From NCBI GenBank assembly GCA_023379075.1, contig JAMCSO010000010.1, positions 1 through 21,096 on the forward strand: a stretch of DNA of 21,096 bases, written 5' to 3'. Numbering within the stretch: position 1 is the stretch's first letter; each line of letters begins with the position of its first letter. A program made the position numbers and the translations under genes. Source of the stretch: Candidatus Martarchaeota archaeon (GTDB lineage: Archaea; Micrarchaeota; Micrarchaeia; Micrarchaeales; CABMGC01). Of this stretch, positions 1 to 7,755 are shown piece by piece. The notes beneath the pieces are model-generated. The model was given only the letters and a program-made list of their open reading frames with translations. It did not search any database and was not told the DNA's origin.

Positions 1-2
1 TA

Positions 3-278
3 GAGAAGAACGGCACAAAACACATTCTTGCAAGGGTAAAACATCCGCAGAGTAACGGCAAGATGGAGAGATTCTTTTATACATTTGAGAGATTACTGAA
101 CTACTTTGACGATGTAGATGAGGCAATAAAGTACTATAACTTCAAGAGACCCCATATGTCTCTTGAGAGGGATGGTAAACCAGTAACTCCATACGAGGCA
201 TTTGTACTCAAAAACAAGGCGCTTAAAGAGAGGTTATTAAATGAAAATACGCAAAGCATATTGTCGAGAGGAAGTTAA
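3..278 (+). CDS. DDE transposase C-terminal part (IS481/IS3-type), truncated by window edge
   Basis: The frame is open from the left edge and reads about 91 residues. Its start lies outside the window; the first ATG (63) is internal. The segment HPQSNGKMERFF is the hallmark around the third catalytic acidic residue of the rve integrase core (family pattern HPQ-x-NGK-x-ER), with the E of MER as the catalytic Glu. It is followed by YYNFKRPHMSLERDGKPVTPYEAF, the usual C-terminal signature (YN..RPH..L....P.E.F) of IS481/IS3 transposases. The catalytic Asp residues lie upstream, so whether the element is intact cannot be judged. The reading frame ends normally at TAA, 93 nt from the convergent nuoN stop, so the element sits just past the end of the nuo operon. 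IS481 versus IS3 is an inference from the archaeal context. Confidence 0.85.
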   Translation, partial: EKNGTKHILARVKHPQSNGKMERFFYTFERLLNYFDDVDEAIKYYNFKRPHMSLERDGKPVTPYEAFVLKNKALKERLLNENTQSILSRGS

Positions 279-290
279 TTCAGGACAATA

Positions 291-310
291 CAAAGAAGTT
301 ACATTCTTTG
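291..310. terminator. Hairpin between the transposase gene and nuoN
   Basis: CAAAGAA (291-297) and TTCTTTG (304-310) form a perfect 7-bp stem with a 6-nt loop, 12 nt past the transposase stop. Nearby is an IS-end-like CAGGACAATAC (281-291). The hairpin could end transcription from both convergent genes or be part of the IS terminus. There is no U-run behind it, so the function is uncertain. Confidence 0.35.
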
Positions 311-371
311 CAGTGGACTTATATACACCCCTAAAGGAAGTGGGTTTTACTCCCAGATAGATAATGCTGGC

Positions 372-1742
372 TCAAAGAGCCAGAATGTATGCTCCGGCGC
401 TCTTTGCAAAGTATATGAGAGGGGAAGGGTATACTCCGAGTATTATTGTTATGGCGATGCAGGAGATAAGTATCACGGACAGCTGGCGACTCATCCTGAG
501 CGGCCTTGTATCATATCTTTTTGTATATGCAGCTATTATCACGCGCACATAATAATACACAGAGATTATGCTGTTTACTATTCCGAATATTGCAAGCAGT
601 ATAAGGTTTCCATTTACTGCACTAAGGAAGAGCAGGAACTTTCCCACAAATCCAGTCGTAAATGGAAGACCGACCAGTGAGAGCATGAACAGAGACATTG
701 AGAAGGCAGCAAACCGGTTCTCGCTATTTAAACCTATGTAATTATCTATCGTGGTCCTTCCCTTCGATTCCATCCAGGCCACAATTCCAAGCAGGCCTAT
801 AAAAAGGAAGGTATGTGCGAAGATCTGGAATAGGGCTGCGGCTATGCCTCCACTTCCGAAAGCAGCTATTCCTATTAGAATGTATCCTGACTGAGATATG
901 GAGGAATATGCGAGCATCCGCTTAACATTCTTCTGCATGATTGCGACAAGATTGCCATAAAACATCGTAAGGATCGATAGTATTGCTACCACATAAAAGA
1001 GCTCATGGTAAGATATGAGGAGGAGTATCATTACTTGGATAAATGCTGCAAATCCCATCTTCTTGTTCAGCCCACCGAGCATCCCTGTTATAAATGCTGG
1101 AGAGCCGGAATAGACATCTGGCATGAGAACATTGAATGGGAATATCGATGCCTCAAAGCCTAAAGAGGCAATGAACAAGATCCCTGCGAAGAGAAGGAAG
1201 TAGCTGGTCGAATGTTGAGGCAGTGAGAAGGTATTTGTGGCTCCGTATGAGAGCACTATCGCAAATGAGAGCACCGCAATTGCTATCGCTGCCATGATGA
1301 AGAGCTTTGCTGCGGCTTCAATGCTCCTTTTTGAGAGTAATATGATAAATATGGATGGCAAGGTTGTGAACTCTATGCCAAGGAAGATTGTTATTAGGGA
1401 GTTTGAGGCAGCGACCAGATACATGCCCACCAACGCAAAGCTTGCAAGGAGAGAGAAGTTCTCATACTTATCTGAGAACTCCGATGCCATTATATTTATC
1501 AGCAGGAATCCTGCAGTAAAAACAATCCCAAAGAATATTGAAAATGGACTTATGGATATGACATTAAATATCGTTCCTTTGGCTCCGCTCATGCCAAGGC
1601 TGATAAACATGACCAATATTGCAGAGAGGAGCAGAAGTGTTATTGATAATTGGAGAGAGCGCTTTTTCAGTACTCTTGTGATAAATGAACATAATGGAAG
1701 TAAGATAATTGCAAAAACAACAAGGTATGAAAGGGCATCCAT
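372..1742 (-). CDS. nuoN: Complex I antiporter-like subunit NuoN
   Basis: 456-residue, hydrophobic, multi-pass membrane protein of the Mrp-antiporter-like family, here the last gene of the nuo operon. NuoN (not M or L) is indicated by LGIEFTTLPSIFI (E123), RSIEAAAKLFI (K146), PDVYSGSP (208-215), NKKMGF (K227/K228), KRMLAYSSISQSGYILIG (274 on) and GFVGKFLLF (K368). By family knowledge these acidic and basic residues in the membrane form the proton pathway. The motif usually GFK.S..PFH is GFEASIFPFN here, so the channel Lys is Glu197 and His is Asn. The start ATG is preceded by GTGAG that overlaps the nuoL stop, 4 nt upstream. The stop faces an IS element. No nuoM lies between nuoL and nuoN. 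Confidence 0.9.
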   Translation of the reverse strand: MDALSYLVVFAIILLPLCSFITRVLKKRSLQLSITLLLLSAILVMFISLGMSGAKGTIFNVISISPFSIFFGIVFTAGFLLINIMASEFSDKYENFSLLASFALVGMYLVAASNSLITIFLGIEFTTLPSIFIILLSKRSIEAAAKLFIMAAIAIAVLSFAIVLSYGATNTFSLPQHSTSYFLLFAGILFIASLGFEASIFPFNVLMPDVYSGSPAFITGMLGGLNKKMGFAAFIQVMILLLISYHELFYVVAILSILTMFYGNLVAIMQKNVKRMLAYSSISQSGYILIGIAAFGSGGIAAALFQIFAHTFLFIGLLGIVAWMESKGRTTIDNYIGLNSENRFAAFSMSLFMLSLVGLPFTTGFVGKFLLFLSAVNGNLILLAIFGIVNSIISVYYYVRVIIAAYTKRYDTRPLRMSRQLSVILISCIAITIILGVYPSPLIYFAKSAGAYILAL

Positions 1743-1746
1743 CTTC

Positions 1747-3558
1747 TCACTTTATTACAATTATGTATATGCATCCGGTAGTGAAGAGTATTCCGATTGA
1801 GAATATCAGCACGTAAAGGTTTGTGTCTCCGACAGCAAGGTATCTAAGCCTCTCTGCAAGAGAATAGGAAAGGTGCCCGAGGTAGTCAAACAAATCGCTT
1901 AAGTACAAGTCGAATATTGCTATCCCTTCTGCAAGATAATAAACGAAAGCTGCAATATACTCATATAATTTGTTGAATAACAGTGTGCTGTGGACAATCC
2001 AATCGTAAATGACCATTGGCTGGCTTCTTTTTGTCTTGGAATATAGCTGCAGGGATATTCCAAGCCCTATCAGTATAAGTGCAGTCTCTAGAACACCTTC
2101 TCCAGTAGATATGCCCAAAGGCAAGGTTCCTACGAGATACGATCTCGACAATGTGATTGAAGGCAGTATTCTACGCATAATGAAGAAGATCGCGGAAGAT
2201 GCAAGGGATAAAACGGCTAGAAGTGCTGTTGTAAAGATCATGCTCCTTGGAGCAGTTTTGTATTTTACCTTAACCTTTGAGTCTGTAGGATCCTTTGATG
2301 CAAGAAGAAGCCATCTGAATATGTAAAAACTTGTTCCGATGCTTATGAGAGATAGTATGAGATAAATGATGAAATTTTCACTTAGGGAGAATGTTGAGGT
2401 TATGGAGATGCTTGAGAAGAATCCTGCAAATGGAAAGAAGCCTGCCAGAGATAGGGCACCAAACAACGTCGAGAAATAAAGTAGTTTGTTTTCACGAAGG
2501 CCTGTTATCTTATTAAGGTCTTCATCGTCTGTTGCTTTCATCATCACTCCGGAACTGAAGAAAAGAAGGGCCTTGTAAAAGCTCTGTATTATGAAGAAAT
2601 AGATACCGGCCAAGATCGCTCCGCTTGATATTGCCACTATCATCAGTGATAATTCCTGTATTGTGGAATATGCTATCACCCGTTTTACATGGAGCTCGCG
2701 TGAGGCGTTCAGCGTAGCTATAGCAGCAGTAAATATTCCAAAGTAAAGCAGTATGTTTGAGTACCCTGTATCCATAAAAAGAGGAAGAAGTGCGAGAGTT
2801 GCAAAGACTCCTGCCTTTACCATTGTTGTGGAGTGCAGGAAGGCAGAGACGGGGGTTGGACCCTCCATCGCGTCTGGGAGCCATTCCTGGAATGGGAACT
2901 GTGCGGATTTTGTAAATATCGCAACGATAAGCAAGAACACTCCTATTAAGAAAGAACCATGGTACAATGCGGGAACACTGGATATAGAAGTAAGAATTGT
3001 TATGAAGTTAAGGCTGCCAAAGATCGTATAAAAGATGACCATTGCAGAGATGAGAGCTATGTCGCCTATCATTATTATTGTTACCGTCTTCCTCGCAGCT
3101 CTTGATGCGCTTTCCCGTGAATGCCAAAACCCTATCAGGAGGTAGCTAGTCAGGCTCAGGAATTCCCATGAGATAAATAGCATTATGAAGTTGCCGCTCA
3201 TTGCAAAGCCAGCCATTGCTATTTCAAATGCAGTCATCTCCATATAGAAGCGCTTTTGCTCACTCAATGCATCCATGAACCCGAAAGAGTAAACAAAGAT
3301 TATCGATGCCATTGAAAAGACTATTAACAGCAGGAGTGCATTTAACGGGGAGTCAATGGTAGTTATGCTGAACGTATGACCCGCAATGCTGAACCAGGAT
3401 AGGCTTGATTCACCAGAAGAGATAAATGGTATGAGAAGCAGGCTCGCCATACTCGCGAAGAATGGTATGTATCGTATTATGCCAGCCCTCTTATCATTGA
3501 TAAGTGCCATTGTTATAAGAGCGATGAAAAGAGGTAGTAGCAATACAAGCGCGATCAT
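1747..3558 (-). CDS. nuoL: Complex I antiporter-like subunit NuoL
   Basis: About 603 residues; the largest membrane subunit, thought to carry out ion translocation at the distal end of the membrane arm. Visible signatures: LFISWEFLSLTSYLLIGFW with the TM5 Glu (E132), and FTKSAQFPFQEWLPDAMEGP then TPVSAFLHSTTMVKAG with the TM7 Lys (K217) and following His/Lys. These are the diagnostic proton_antipo motif of NuoL. The C-terminal part keeps hydrophobic segments and a long polar stretch, compatible with the lateral helix. A frame extension to 3597 exists, but the ATG at 3558 is preferred: GGTGA (the SD core) lies 4 nt upstream, overlapping the nuoK stop, and the protein then begins MIALVLLLPLF as in the family. 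Confidence 0.93.
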   Translation of the reverse strand: MIALVLLLPLFIALITMALINDKRAGIIRYIPFFASMASLLLIPFISSGESSLSWFSIAGHTFSITTIDSPLNALLLLIVFSMASIIFVYSFGFMDALSEQKRFYMEMTAFEIAMAGFAMSGNFIMLFISWEFLSLTSYLLIGFWHSRESASRAARKTVTIIMIGDIALISAMVIFYTIFGSLNFITILTSISSVPALYHGSFLIGVFLLIVAIFTKSAQFPFQEWLPDAMEGPTPVSAFLHSTTMVKAGVFATLALLPLFMDTGYSNILLYFGIFTAAIATLNASRELHVKRVIAYSTIQELSLMIVAISSGAILAGIYFFIIQSFYKALLFFSSGVMMKATDDEDLNKITGLRENKLLYFSTLFGALSLAGFFPFAGFFSSISITSTFSLSENFIIYLILSLISIGTSFYIFRWLLLASKDPTDSKVKVKYKTAPRSMIFTTALLAVLSLASSAIFFIMRRILPSITLSRSYLVGTLPLGISTGEGVLETALILIGLGISLQLYSKTKRSQPMVIYDWIVHSTLLFNKLYEYIAAFVYYLAEGIAIFDLYLSDLFDYLGHLSYSLAERLRYLAVGDTNLYVLIFSIGILFTTGCIYIIVIK

Positions 3559-3562
3559 TGAG

Positions 3563-3871
3563 TCACCATTTAAGTTTCGAGAGCTTTGAGATGTCAAAGC
3601 TTATTCCATTGCTTTTCATGTACACATAAAATGTTATAAGAGCAATTATCTCTGCAGCTGCGACTGCCCATATGCTAACAAGCATTATGAGTGCGGATGG
3701 GTCGGCGTTACTTGCAAAGGAGAAGAAGCTTACTAGGATTATTGTGCTTGATGCGAAGATTACTTCTATGGAAAGAAGTATTACTACAAGATGCTTCTCT
3801 GATGCTATCCCTGCAAGCCCTATCCCGAAAAGTGAAAGACCTATGGCAAGTAGATATGTAAATGGTATCAT
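3563..3871 (-). CDS. nuoK: Complex I subunit NuoK
   Basis: 102 residues, close to the family's usual 100, with three membrane helices. MIPFTYLLAIGLSLFGIGLAGIASEKHLVVILLSIEVIF matches the NuoK start; the membrane Glu of LLSIEVIF is the conserved TM2 Glu taking part in proton transfer, and the second Glu is in AAAEIIALITFYVYMKS (TM3). The start codon overlaps the nuoJ stop in an ATGA arrangement, suggesting translational coupling. It lies in the canonical J-K-L order. Confidence 0.93.
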   Translation of the reverse strand: MIPFTYLLAIGLSLFGIGLAGIASEKHLVVILLSIEVIFASSTIILVSFFSFASNADPSALIMLVSIWAVAAAEIIALITFYVYMKSNGISFDISKLSKLKW

Positions 3872-4350
3872 ACAATCAATTCTGTAAACTCCTTTAAGAC
3901 AACAACAGCCCCGATAACGACAACGAATAGCATAGCGACAGCAATGTATAGCAGAGCATATCCAGATGCTATCGCGGCTCCCGCAGATGCCGCGAAATCC
4001 AAAGCCTGCTCGGTCGATATCTGTGGCGCGAATGATGGATTGAACAATATTGAAAATGATAAGAACAAAGATATCAGGGCTATTACAAAGTAGCCTGGCT
4101 TAAATAAGGCCAATTGATGTTCTTCTGTTGAGACAGCCACAATTAAGTAGGTTGAGAGCCCTCCTACAAGAACGAGAAGCTGAAGCAATGCTATCGCATC
4201 CTGATTTATTAGAAGGAAGACAAATGAGCTTCCTAGAAATACAAGAGAGAGTGCTATTACTGCATAACTTAGCTTCTTAAGCAGAAAGATACATATGGCG
4301 GATAGTGCGGCAAGCGCAAATACCATATAAAATATTATGATGGATATCAT
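3868..4350 (-). CDS. nuoJ: Complex I subunit NuoJ
   Basis: 160 residues with about five hydrophobic helices. The family is weakly conserved in sequence; the call rests on the membrane pattern, length (usual 160-200) and position between nuoI and nuoK. SFVFLLINQDAIALLQLLVLVGGLSTYLIVAV corresponds to the NuoJ TM3 region, which carries the pi-bulge in solved complex I structures, and the C-terminal AVAMLFVVVIGAVVVLKEF is also NuoJ-like. The start ATG follows GGAATGAGATA with the nuoI stop inside it (4-nt gap). The stop overlaps nuoK by 4 nt. Confidence 0.85.
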   Translation of the reverse strand: MISIIIFYMVFALAALSAICIFLLKKLSYAVIALSLVFLGSSFVFLLINQDAIALLQLLVLVGGLSTYLIVAVSTEEHQLALFKPGYFVIALISLFLSFSILFNPSFAPQISTEQALDFAASAGAAIASGYALLYIAVAMLFVVVIGAVVVLKEFTELIV

Positions 4351-4354
4351 TATC

Positions 4355-4723
4355 TCATTCCAATTCCTCTGGCCGCTTTATCAGTGTTCTTTTATCGGTG
4401 GTCTCGAAGTCGTAATTCTTTGTGAGTGTGAGGCACTTTGGGGGGCATACTTCAGAGCACATCGCGCAGAACAAACATCTCTCTATCCCTATCTGAGGCA
4501 TTATTTTTGTGCCCTTCTCGGTAATTATTTCTACCATTGTTATTGTCTTGTTAGGACATATGCGTTCGCATGCGGAACAGCTTATGCATGTATCTATGTC
4601 GAGGCGAAGCATCCCCCTGTAGCTGTCAGGCAGCGATTCCCTTTCTTCAGGATATTCTACAGTAAATCTTTTCTCGCCAAGAGCCTTTATTGACTTGAAA
4701 AGTGACGACAAGACATTTTCCAT
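4355..4723 (-). CDS. nuoI: Complex I 2x[4Fe-4S] ferredoxin-like subunit NuoI
   Basis: About 122 residues. Two ferredoxin motifs are plain: CISCSACERICP (C46, C49, C52, C56) and CLFCAMCSEVCP (C83, C86, C89, C93), the ligands of clusters N6a and N6b that carry electrons through the peripheral arm towards NuoB. The start at 4723 is chosen over an upstream frame extension to 4798 because GAGGGATATC sits directly before this ATG and the longer form would overlap the end of nuoH by 67 nt. It lies 8 nt after the nuoH stop. With no nuoEFG here, NuoI may be the entry point for electrons from ferredoxin or another donor; that is an inference. Confidence 0.93.
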   Translation of the reverse strand: MENVLSSLFKSIKALGEKRFTVEYPEERESLPDSYRGMLRLDIDTCISCSACERICPNKTITMVEIITEKGTKIMPQIGIERCLFCAMCSEVCPPKCLTLTKNYDFETTDKRTLIKRPEELE

Positions 4724-4731
4724 GATATCCC

Positions 4732-5745
4732 TCAATGAATAAAGACCATATAAGTTATTATAAGATTTACAAGTGATAGAGGAAGCATCCAGACCCATCC
4801 AAACTTAAGCATGCGGTCGATCCTCATTCTCACTAGCGTTGTCCTGATTATTATTATGAATAGTGATATTATTACAGCTTTTATAAGCAACCATATTATT
4901 GGTGGAAGAAAGGGACCGCTCCAACCGCCAAAAAAGAGTATCGCCATTATCAGGCTTCCAAAGAGCATTCGTGTGTAATCAAGGAACAATGAAAGAGCAT
5001 AGTAAGGCGCACTGTAATCCGTAAGCCATCCGGCTATGAGCTCTGAATCAGCCTCTAGGAAATCGAATGGTGGTCGCTCCAGCTCAGCAAGCATCGCTAC
5101 GAAGAAAACAATGAAGCCTATAGGCATCAGCCATACAAACCATCCCGTTGATTGTGCACTTATTATTCCAGCTATATTAAAGCTTTTTGAAAGAAGCGCG
5201 ACTGATGCGAGTACGATGAGCATCGGAAGCTCATAAGAAAGCATCATCAGCACTGATCTTTGGGCGCTTATGTCAGCAAACTTATTCCCTGTGGAATAAG
5301 CTGAGACAAAAATGAATAAGGGCATGAACGAGAGAAGCACAAGGACAAAAAGAAGGCCCAGTGCGAGATTTGTAGCCTGCAGATAAGGAGAGAATGGAAG
5401 CACTAAGACCAGAAGAACCGAGATTGCCATCATCGCTGGCAGGCCGATTGCATAAAGAAACTTGTCTGCTGTGTCCGGTACAATGTGTTCTTTGGCCAAC
5501 AGCTTTATCACATCTGCAAGATTCTGGAGTATTCCAAACTTACCAACATATGTAGGCCCATGTCTTAATTGCACTTTTGCAATAATCTTCCTCTCCGCCC
5601 AGCCAAAGAGGTAATCATAAACCGAGAGTATTATGGAGATGAATATGCCATATGCTATCAAGGCGAGGATGTTTAGCAGGATATTGCCAGAGCTAAGCCA
5701 TGAATTGAATGTGCTAATCAGTGAATACGAACTACTTATCAACAT
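4732..5745 (-). CDS. nuoH: Complex I membrane subunit NuoH (quinone-site subunit)
   Basis: 337 residues, about eight helices. GWAERKIIAKVQLRHGPTYVG (N-terminal third) and AELERPPFDFLEADSELIAG followed by W.TDYSAPYYALSLFLDY are the NuoH signatures; the acidic loop links the quinone cavity to the proton path in the membrane arm. NuoH joins the peripheral arm (NuoB/D) to the membrane arm. The ATG at 5745 overlaps the nuoD end by 14 nt, and GGTGA lies 7 nt upstream within nuoD, which fixes the start. The gene order D-H-I matches archaeal Nuo/Fpo operons once EFG are removed. Confidence 0.94.
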   Translation of the reverse strand: MLISSSYSLISTFNSWLSSGNILLNILALIAYGIFISIILSVYDYLFGWAERKIIAKVQLRHGPTYVGKFGILQNLADVIKLLAKEHIVPDTADKFLYAIGLPAMMAISVLLVLVLPFSPYLQATNLALGLLFVLVLLSFMPLFIFVSAYSTGNKFADISAQRSVLMMLSYELPMLIVLASVALLSKSFNIAGIISAQSTGWFVWLMPIGFIVFFVAMLAELERPPFDFLEADSELIAGWLTDYSAPYYALSLFLDYTRMLFGSLIMAILFFGGWSGPFLPPIIWLLIKAVIISLFIIIIRTTLVRMRIDRMLKFGWVWMLPLSLVNLIITYMVFIH

Positions 5746-6844
5746 CTGCCATCACCATGTCCAATCCGCCAATTATTGAGAAAATGTCTGCAAATCTCTG
5801 GCCTTTGCACATCTCCTCTATGGCTGAGAGGTTTATGAAATTTGCAGAGCGAATGTATGCTCGATACGGCCTCTGGGGATCTGCTACCAAGTAAATCATG
5901 CATTCGCCCCTCGGAAGCTCACGCTCGGTTATTGTGATCTTGTTCTTGACTGGGGGGCCTATCAAACGTATTGGCATTCCAACAGCAGACCCTTCAGGAG
6001 GCATCTTCTTCAATGCTTCACGCACTATCCTTATGCTTTCCCTGAGCTCAAGCATCCTCACCTTATATCTTGCGAAATTATCCCCTTCATTCCTTACTTG
6101 TATTCTGAAGTTAAGCTTCTCGTAGACATAATAAGGCTTATTCTTTCGTATATCATATGAGACACCTGAACCCCTCAGGACTGGACCTGTAATCCCAAGA
6201 TTCTTCGCCTCGTCCCTGCTGATGACCCCTATGCCTTTGTTCCTCTCCATGAAAACAGGATTCTTCTCCAGATACTTTTCATATGCGGGTATTCTTTTAC
6301 TAAGGTAGTCAAGCAGCTCGATAGCACTATCCTCAAATCCAGGAGGGAGATCCCTGACAAGCCCGCCTATCCTCATATTCACATAAAACATGCGGGTTCC
6401 TGTAGCTGCCTCAAGGAGCTTGAGGACCATATCTCGATCCTTGAACGACCACATAAATGCTGTGAAGAGCTGCCCTATGTCATTGCATAGGAACCCTATG
6501 CTGGCAAGATGGCTTGCTATCCTTTGCAATTCAAGAAGTATCGTTCTAACATACATCGCCTTTTCCTTTAACTCGATTCCGTAAGCCTGTTCTACTGCTG
6601 CAACATAAAGCTCATCATAAGACATTGGCGCAAAGTAATCTAATTTCTCCATATGCGGGCATGCTTGCATATACATCCTGTTTTCAAGAAGTTTCTCCAC
6701 CCCCCTGTGTAAAAAGCCTATGTGAGCTTCCATATTCTCTATCTTGTCTCCCTCTACATCAACAACAAGCCTCAACACTCCGTGCGTGCTTGGATGTATT
6801 GGTCCGACATTGATTCTAACAGGCACATCAATCACTACTCTCAT
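5732..6844 (-). CDS. nuoD: Complex I 49-kDa-type subunit NuoD
   Basis: About 370 residues. NVGPIHPSTHGVLRLVVDV carries the quinone-site His loop, and PHMEKLDYFAPMSYD carries the Tyr that binds quinone in Thermus complex I (KLDY). The C-terminus GGLDMVMADVDK matches the family ending. The CxxC pairs that bind Ni-Fe in related hydrogenases are absent (MQACPHMEKLDY, and no C-terminal CxxC), so this is a quinone-reducing subunit, not a hydrogenase. The start is uncertain: ATG 6844 (used here) overlaps nuoC by 17 nt; ATG 6853 and 6862 extend further into nuoC, and GTG 6835 or 6826 are possible. The protein is separate from NuoC, unlike the CD fusion of enterobacteria. Confidence 0.93.
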   Translation of the reverse strand: MRVVIDVPVRINVGPIHPSTHGVLRLVVDVEGDKIENMEAHIGFLHRGVEKLLENRMYMQACPHMEKLDYFAPMSYDELYVAAVEQAYGIELKEKAMYVRTILLELQRIASHLASIGFLCNDIGQLFTAFMWSFKDRDMVLKLLEAATGTRMFYVNMRIGGLVRDLPPGFEDSAIELLDYLSKRIPAYEKYLEKNPVFMERNKGIGVISRDEAKNLGITGPVLRGSGVSYDIRKNKPYYVYEKLNFRIQVRNEGDNFARYKVRMLELRESIRIVREALKKMPPEGSAVGMPIRLIGPPVKNKITITERELPRGECMIYLVADPQRPYRAYIRSANFINLSAIEEMCKGQRFADIFSIIGGLDMVMADVDK

Positions 6845-7208
6845 AAGGTGCATTCCATGCAAAACTCTTTCTTAGCGGAGCCGCCTTCCCGTCCCATTTC
6901 TCCAGAAGGAGGCGTTTTGCATTTCTTCCTTCTATCTTTATCCCAAACATCTCACTCAGTTCCCGTTCATACCAATTAGCCCCCTTGAAAAGGTGTATTA
7001 TTGTGGGCAGAGAAGGGTTGTCTGGAAGAAGCTCTATCTCCAATACCTCATCTTTGTTATCTTCCAGATTTCTTAGAAAGTATAGGGCCTGCACGGTCTT
7101 TATGTAATCTACAGCAGTGATTGCGACAAGATAATCGAAGCCATTGCGCTTCATCTCGCTTACTTTTGCCAACAACTCATTCTTATCAATCTTCAATCTC
7201 ACCACCAA
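6828..7208 (-). CDS. nuoC: Complex I 30-kDa-type subunit NuoC
   Basis: 126 residues, a short version of the family, consisting mainly of the core alpha-beta domain. NGFDYLVAITAVDYI and the signature KGANWYERELSEMFGIKIEG (W-x-ERE-x-x-x-MFGI) identify it. It supports the quinone module with NuoD. No ATG starts the frame: the possible starts are TTG 7208, GTG 7205, GTG 7202 and TTG 7196, all overlapping the 3' end of nuoB (stop 7186). The longest is given, but GGTGGTGAG in this stretch could be the ribosome site for a slightly shorter form. It overlaps nuoD at its own 3' end. Confidence 0.9.
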   Translation of the reverse strand: MVVRLKIDKNELLAKVSEMKRNGFDYLVAITAVDYIKTVQALYFLRNLEDNKDEVLEIELLPDNPSLPTIIHLFKGANWYERELSEMFGIKIEGRNAKRLLLEKWDGKAAPLRKSFAWNAPYESSD

Positions 7209-7755
7209 GCTTCTTCTGAAGCTTCATTAATGCACCGAATAGATTCTCTGGCCTCGGAGGACAGCCGGCAACAAAGACATCGACTGGAAGGACCTGATCA
7301 ATGCCGCGAATAATATTATAGCTTTCCCACCACGGCCCCCCGCATGTTGCACACTCCCCATAAGCAATAACATACCTAGGCTTGGCCATCTGCTCATAAA
7401 GCCGTTTTATCTCTGGAATCACGGATTTTGTAACCCATCCGGCAACTATCATGACATCGCATTGCCGTGGTGTTCCTCTAAAGAGAAGATAACCCTTCCT
7501 TTCGGCATCGATTCGTGGAGAACCGAAGTCCATTAGCTCTATTGCGCAGCATGCAAGGCCGAATTGCATTGGCCATAATGAGTTCTGCCTTGACCATTCT
7601 ATCACCTTTGATGATGTAGCCTTTGTTAGTTCAGAAAGCTTCCCAAAAAGCACGTTTGGCCTTACTGCCCTGGTTTTCAGCGATTCTTCAACAAGCTTGT
7701 CCATTTCTGCCTTGGCATTGATGAACTTATCACTGTTGTAATCTATCTCTTCCAA
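7186..7755 (-). CDS. nuoB: Complex I cluster N2 subunit NuoB
   Basis: 189 residues. GLACCAIELMDFG (C69, C70), YGECATCGGPWW (C135) and VAGCPPRPENL (C165) supply the four ligands of cluster N2, the last iron-sulfur cluster before quinone. RQCDVMIVAGWVTKS is also a family motif. Translation appears to begin at a TTG directly after the nuoA stop, with GGTGGGATGA as ribosome site; the ATG inside that string is out of frame. Length is typical for the family. Confidence 0.95.
   Translation of the reverse strand: MEEIDYNSDKFINAKAEMDKLVEESLKTRAVRPNVLFGKLSELTKATSSKVIEWSRQNSLWPMQFGLACCAIELMDFGSPRIDAERKGYLLFRGTPRQCDVMIVAGWVTKSVIPEIKRLYEQMAKPRYVIAYGECATCGGPWWESYNIIRGIDQVLPVDVFVAGCPPRPENLFGALMKLQKKLGGEIED

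Noticed and set aside
1237..1800. 187-codon plus-strand frame opposite nuoN
   Set aside because: It is antisense to a clear membrane protein, has no family features, and its composition mirrors the codon pattern of nuoN.
3559..3597. Longer NuoL start at 3597
   Set aside because: It overlaps nuoK and adds 13 polar residues; the ATG at 3558 has a GGTGA site at good spacing.
5732..6844. NuoD as a [NiFe]-hydrogenase large subunit
   Set aside because: Both CxxC metal-binding pairs are missing; the quinone-site His and Tyr are present.
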